In this document: in pieces, positions 59,901-64,000 of the stretch
How positions within the stretch are numbered: the stretch's first letter is position 1
Layout of the letters: each line of letters starts with the position of its first letter
NCBI GenBank assembly: GCA_036245805.1
Contig: BTRK01000005.1
Span: forward strand, 2,232,001-2,296,000
Origin: Pristionchus mayeri
Lineage: Eukaryota > Nematoda > Chromadorea > Rhabditida > Neodiplogasteridae
DNA length: 64,000 nucleotides
Direction: 5' to 3'
Position numbers and translations under genes: made by a program
The notes under the pieces: model-generated
Databases searched by the model: none
What the model was told of the DNA's origin: nothing
Seen by the model: only the letters and a program-made list of their open reading frames with translations

Positions 59901-60904
59901 TGTTTTAAATCCGATTGACAAGTCCCTAGAGCTACGATACTATGCACAGTAGTTTTTTTTAAATTTGTAAGCGCCAATTACAAGGGTACCTGCGGCAAGA
60001 AAAGGTAAAGGTGCAACTGCATCACGCGATTTTATTGGCGTTGGGAGACGACTGCGGTAGGTACAGACCGATGAAGTCGACTTACCGGTGGTAGTTCGGG
60101 GAAAATCGGGGAGGCAGCGACCGCCTGCTGCTGCAGCTGCTGGTGGAGGTCGTGCTGCGTAGGCCAGGCTGTGGGAGGCATGCAACCTGAATCCCTGGTT
60201 TTGAATCACCTTTTGCATCACCATTGTTTTAGTCAGCAATCAATTGAGTTTGTGTGAGATTTTGAAAGCGCCACGAGTAGATAAAAAAAAATCGGAGTAT
60301 GACTTGTTGGTTCAAAACTAACAAAAACGTGCTAGGATGATGTACGGTGGAGGCTCGACTGAGCCACTTTTTTGTTTCACTTTTTGAATCACTTTTTTTA
60401 AATAAAAAATCGGTTGTGCTGGAGTGCCATTTTAATTGCGTGGAAGCTGAGGAGACTGCACTTTAGAGCCGACGAGGTCTCTCGCCTTACTTCGTAGCAC
60501 TTTTCGTTGTCAAGAGAGCAAACATGGGCGAATTAGTCATCATACTTTTCTTTCCTGTGTCGCAGCACAGCATCCTTGTAGAAGGTTGCCTGGCTAGACA
60601 ATAAATCGCATCAGGTTTCGAATGAACTGGTTTTGGATAAACTTCCTGTTTTGAAGAAACTGGTTTTGAATCAACATCCATTTTTGAATCAACCGCTAGT
60701 TTTCAATCAACTAGTTTTGAATCAAATGGTTTTGAATCAACCTCCACTTTTGAATCAAATGGTTTTGTACCAACCTCCGGATGTGCTCGGCATCATCTGC
60801 CCTCCACCCATCAGCAGCGGATTGTTGCCCATGTTGCCGGGCAGCATGTGCAGCTGTGCTGCAGGGTCTTGCGGGTTGAAGTAGCCCCAAGATGTGTCGG
60901 CCAT
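53934..60904 (-). CDS. Paired-like (Q50) homeodomain transcription factor
   Basis: Exons, in transcription order: 60904-60775, 60186-60086, 58269-58148, 57898-57835, 56749-56704, 55692-55609, 55310-55095, 54934-54880, 54545-54471, 54343-54278, 54013-53934. The start is [20 protein letters not shown]; exon 2 is Gln/Ala-rich ([15 protein letters not shown]). The complete 60-residue homeodomain spans four exons: [49 protein letters not shown]. Key positions are F8, L16, F20, W48, F49, Q50, N51 and R53. The intron between Q46 and V47 is the usual paired-class position. After it comes a Gly-rich linker, then KQEPFMHRF and an acidic tail ending RTTPLMH. Prop1/unc-42-like is the nearest class I can suggest, with low certainty. 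Exons 2 and 3 do not join in phase (one more exon, 3n+2 long, is needed between 60086 and 58269). Confidence 0.85.
54786..54856. repeat. CTCTCT-type hairpin in a homeobox intron
   Basis: GAAACGATATCTTTCATTCT, ATACACGC and TCTACCGGTCTAGAAAGTGT, then AAGATGAAAGTGGTCTCGC. It has the same layout as the other hairpins but is well diverged. Confidence 0.5.
56564..56690. mobile_element. GGGTTCTCTTATTGG-family MITE, copy 4, beside a homeodomain splice donor
   Basis: 127 bp with TA at 56562-56563 and 56691-56692. The arms are GGGTTCTCTTATTGGAATGG and CCATTCCAATATGAGAACCC. On the gene's (-) strand it begins 11 bases after the target TA-adjacent donor of the exon ending at 56704, inside the homeodomain-splitting intron. 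Confidence 0.9.
56985..57285 (+). repeat. Diverged tandem modules in a homeobox intron, about 105-120 bp period
   Basis: GGAAAGGAGTTACCCTCA (57179) and CGAAAGGAGTTACACTCA (57075) are each followed by an ACTTCGTGGTCGCTGAGAAA-like stretch and a TTTGGAMRGATTACG-like stretch. An earlier partial unit begins near 56985 (GTGAGCTCACTGTTTGG). Confidence 0.65.
59808..59880. repeat. CTCTCT hairpin in a homeobox intron
   Basis: CTGTCTCTCTTCAATATGCA on the left and TAGAGAGGGTGTACAATGGG, ATGAGTAAGAC on the right. A shorter relative, CTCTTCCTTTTGCGTGCTCT with CCGGTCAGACAGG, lies at 59668-59715. Confidence 0.5.
60620..60775 (+). repeat. TTTTGAATCAA minisatellite in homeobox intron 1
   Basis: About ten imperfect copies of an 11-18 bp unit (TGGTTTTGAATCAAC, CATTTTTGAATCAACC, TAGTTTTGAATCAAATGG). 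The array runs right up to the splice donor of the first coding exon. Confidence 0.8.
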
Positions 60905-61986
60905 ACTGCAATCGATGATACAGTTTCTTAGATACGACTATGCTAGTTTGCTGTACAAAATATGCAGATTCGTTCGCATTGCAAAATCAAACAAAAACAA
61001 ACATGTGATTCAAATGATGCTGCTGAACCGAAGAAAACATCACACGCAATCATTCGGATTGACTAGAGCAAGGGGCGGAAGCGGGGTAGAAATCCGGATA
61101 TTAAAGATTGAAATACACTCAACGGTCTACGCTCAAAAACGCATTCTACTTCGCTATGATAAGGGAAAACATGAAAAAATGCTGCGCAATGCAGAAAAAT
61201 TAGACATTTTGGTACAACGAATATTATTCTACCGAGCACAGTGCATCATCATGTCTCTGTAATCGGGTAGTAGTTTCTACATTTTATGACCTGGTATATT
61301 TGCTAGAGCGTTTGCAAAATGAAATAACCGTTACATATTTTATCGAACTCTATTGTATCAGTTATACCATATCACAATCAAGAAAGGGAATCCTAAGGGA
61401 AAACGACGGCATAGATAGTGTTCATTTCACTTCCAAAGGCATGCGCGCATCGATTTGATGACATTCTGAATCTTGGCAAGGTGTGGGGCTGCCAAGCGGG
61501 AAATGGGAGAGATGAGAGCATGAGGGGGCGGAGTCTGGTGATATGAGAAGAGCGTCCGAAGATAAGAGAGCGCGCACGGGATGGGAAAGAGAGATGAGTG
61601 ACGGTCTGAACCTGTAACTCAAAGGGACAGAACCTGCGACGCTTTCTAATGGTAGTGCATCGAGGATAGTGGTAATTGGCTGTGAAGTAAAGACTCAAAA
61701 CCTTTTGAACAATGGATATCAGTTGAACGAGTTTGGCATACACAAACACTGTTCATGCAAATGGTGAGCTTAAGAAACGAGCAACAGCAGGATTCACTTC
61801 GGTAGATAATTATTTTCGAAAATGAGTAAGACAGATCAGTAGCATGCGTAAACAGCTATCACTCTGGGGTATTGCAGAGTTCTAGACATGACTGTAGCAA
61901 ACAAGCGATGAGCTCATATGTTGAAAATGGTGATGAACGGCAGAGTTTGAGAATATAGCATGCGTATAGACCGACCGAACGGGCAC

Positions 61987-62057
61987 TAGATAAGAAGAGA
62001 AATATTACGTCATGTCGCCTTTGATGTATGACGTCATAGTCCTCATCCGACGTAGTG
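61987..62057. mobile_element. Remnant of the GTCGGATGAG/TGACGTCA element family
   Basis: TACGTCATGTCGCCTTTGAT, then GTATGACGTCATAGTCCTCA and TCCGACGTAG. The right end matches the terminal repeat of 7651-8483, and the centre matches 5885-5956. Confidence 0.65.
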
Positions 62058-62127
62058 TAAATCGAACGGTGTGAGAGTGAGTGGAATGAAGATAACTTGG
62101 TATCGTATATTCGACGTCTAATGATTA

Positions 62128-62254
62128 GGGTTCTCTTATTGGAAAATTTCTGTATCATTGTCGGATATGTTTCATGTGCGCTATATATATGTACTATATA
62201 GTGCACATGAAACATATTCGAAAATGATTAAAAAATTTTCCAATAAGAGAACTC
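62128..62254. mobile_element. GGGTTCTCTTATTGG-family MITE, copy 5
   Basis: 127 bp with TA at 62126-62127 and 62255-62256. It is almost identical to copy 2 (18602-18752) apart from the internal duplication there. The palindrome is nearly complete. Confidence 0.9.
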
Positions 62255-62430
62255 TACTAATGATCAGTAGCTAATCAGAAGGTTCCTTTCGAGGAGGCAG
62301 AGCGACAGAAAAGTCCACTAGAAAATAACCACTGAGTTGTTCAGAGAGCAGTTCAAGATATTCGATACAATTCCCATAAATTGCAAAAAAAACGGAGGCG
62401 TTTTAGGATCAGGGAAATCTGATCTAATGA

Positions 62431-62706
62431 GCACAGATACCTCGGTATCGTCAGCACGCAAGACATGACTTCCCGAGGGATTAGGTAGTATTGCGGTTGG
62501 CGTTCTATACATTAACTGTGTTACCAAACAAAGATTAGCAGAAGATGGATAGGTTGGTACTGTCACATATCATGATGCACCGCGGAATAAAGGATATTGG
62601 CTTTTTTCGGCAGATCAACACTAATATAATGAGGACCGAGCCGACTCAGTATCATCAGCAGGTGAGAAATGAATGAGTTCCCGTGAGGATAGGCGGTATT
62701 GCCCGT
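62431..62706 (+). repeat. Diverged tandem pair, about 206 bp period
   Basis: The units share CTCGGTATCGTCAGCA/CTCAGTATCATCAGCA, GACTTCCCGAGGGATTAGG/GAGTTCCCGTGAGGATAGG and GTATTGC. Confidence 0.7.
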
Positions 62707-63905
62707 AAAAATGTGCCCCTGCGCGGAACTAGTGACTATCCAACTGTACAGTGCTTTCTGAAGTCAATACAGTACTCGAGAGCTAATTCTAGGTCTCGGA
62801 CTTCCTGTTATGAAAATTAGATGTGAAGTGGGGATGAGCTAATGCTCATTCAGGGTGAAATATCAGTCGTTTGACCGGTGAGACTGACAGAGAGTGCGTA
62901 GAATGAAGAGAGGAATTTCATCAAAAAGTACTCTCAAGAAGCCAAGTTTCTTTCAGTTTCTCGAATCGAGACCCTTATCATTTCCCCGAGACCCTCATCC
63001 CACACGTGGTTTCCACATTCATTTCGCGGCTCCGGACGAATCTAATGAGGTTTCTGGGGCCAAACCTCGTCGATTTTCAATTTGCGAGTGCTCCTATGGA
63101 AAGTGTAGGATTTTGTGGGATGCACTTACTATTGGGCCTCAGCAATGGATTCCAGAATTCCAATATCGAATTTTCAAGGAAAATACAAGTTATTGAATTC
63201 AAAGATACCCTACTTGCGCCGCATGTTAATGGATCAATCCTACTAAATTCTACGGGAAAAAAAATCATTATTTCCAGTTTCACTACTCTCGAAGCTTTAG
63301 GTGTGAAACGTTGTCGAGCGGGCCTAAAAGAGAGAAGCGTTGTGATAATGAGGTACTCAAACATGAAGGATCATGGGAACACTTGAGGAACCTCTCACAT
63401 TCTGGATACACGGCTACACATTAGCACTATCATCACTACGAAAGTTAGCGCATCAAAACAGTACAGAATTTGAACAATTCTTGCAAACTCTTTATGATCT
63501 AATACACCCTGGTCATAGATATGGAAGGAGGCTCTGGAGGGAGGTCTCAGAGAGTAGGTCAGTGGATAGAATCTAGTGATCACAAATTCTTCCTACGAAT
63601 CATAACCAACTCACCCAGTTTGTTTTGAAATCGTAGTTTCCTCGAAGCCCCCACGTGGTGTTGATGCAATAGAAACACTGTTTTGAGGCCAGGACAACAT
63701 TCTTCCTAGTGTTGTCAACGATAAACAGATGATGTGTTCGACTACGCTGTCGGACAAGAGTTGCATCATATATCCAATTCTCAAGCTCACTAGCCGGTAG
63801 AGTTCAAGATACGGGTCAAATTTCTTACATTCTATCGAATTTGAAGAATAAATAGCCAATAATCCGAATGTGTCCCTCTGCTATCAAATAGGACGTGAAG
63901 AGGAA

Positions 63906-63992
63906 TCGTCTAACTCTCTCCAAACTACACCACGCCCTCTCGTCGATCAGAGTGAGCGAGAGAGTGTATGATATAGAGAGAGTGAGACCATT
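63906..63992. mobile_element. Hairpin MITE (CTCTCT family)
   Basis: ATCGTCTAACTCTCTCCAAA on the left and TGTATGATATAGAGAGAGTG, AGACCATTGGTC on the right. The outer AGACCATYGGTC is shared with the copy ending near 18960. Confidence 0.6.
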
Positions 63993-64000
63993 GGTCGAAG

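Larger units (their letters stand above)
60905..64000. other. 5' flank of the homeobox gene; no gene seen
   Basis: No exon set with consistent phase was found on either strand. The region contains a MITE at 62128, a TIR-family remnant at 61987, a diverged repeat pair at 62431-62706 and a CTCTCT hairpin at 63906. Open frames between 62894 and 63600 have no recognisable domain or splice pattern. The homeobox promoter is presumably just upstream of 60904. Confidence 0.5.

Noticed and set aside
62894..63600. Overlapping + frames of 100, 126 and 67 residues
   Set aside because: No recognisable domain, phases do not join through plausible splice sites, and composition is ordinary for non-coding sequence.

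Overview
The window is nuclear DNA of a nematode, most likely a rhabditid/diplogastrid of the Pristionchus type. Genes are cut into many short exons (50-150 bp) with GTRAGT-like donors and TTNCAG acceptors. A Tc5-type transposon with TNA target duplication is present, and small hairpin elements are common. The species is an inference. No prokaryotic features were seen.

Layout. (1) 1-9924, + strand: 3' part (22 exons) of a NEK9/nekl-1-like kinase with an RCC1 propeller, a coiled coil and a C-terminal CCIL. One intron holds a 3.3 kb Tc5-like transposon whose transposase is on the opposite strand and carries a one-base frameshift. Other introns hold four small or medium inverted-repeat elements. 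(2) 11569-22646, - strand: a 33-exon neurexin/CASPR-like single-pass membrane protein, convergent with gene 1. Its introns carry a nested 2 kb palindromic element, a Tc5-type MITE and other hairpins. (3) 22647-49747: a 27 kb interval with no credible gene. Its + strand is purine-rich, and it is filled with diverged tandem modules (conserved cores repeated about every 95-270 bp), degraded CTCTCT hairpins and a 376 bp foldback element with 8 bp target duplication. (4) 49748-50638, + strand: a small three-exon gene for a membrane-anchored protein of unknown function. (5) 53934-60904, - strand: a paired-like (Q50) homeobox gene; the homeodomain is encoded across four exons and is complete. (6) 60905-64000: no gene seen; MITEs and one more diverged repeat pair.

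The protein genes are unrelated functionally (cilium/microtubule-linked kinase, neuronal adhesion-type receptor, homeobox regulator) and show no operon-like spacing. The most notable content is in the repeats: at least three MITE families (TA, TNA or 8 bp target duplications), one inserted exactly at a splice acceptor, and the series of short-period diverged modules in the gene-poor interval. Exon coordinates come from reading splice phase by eye and have no transcript support.
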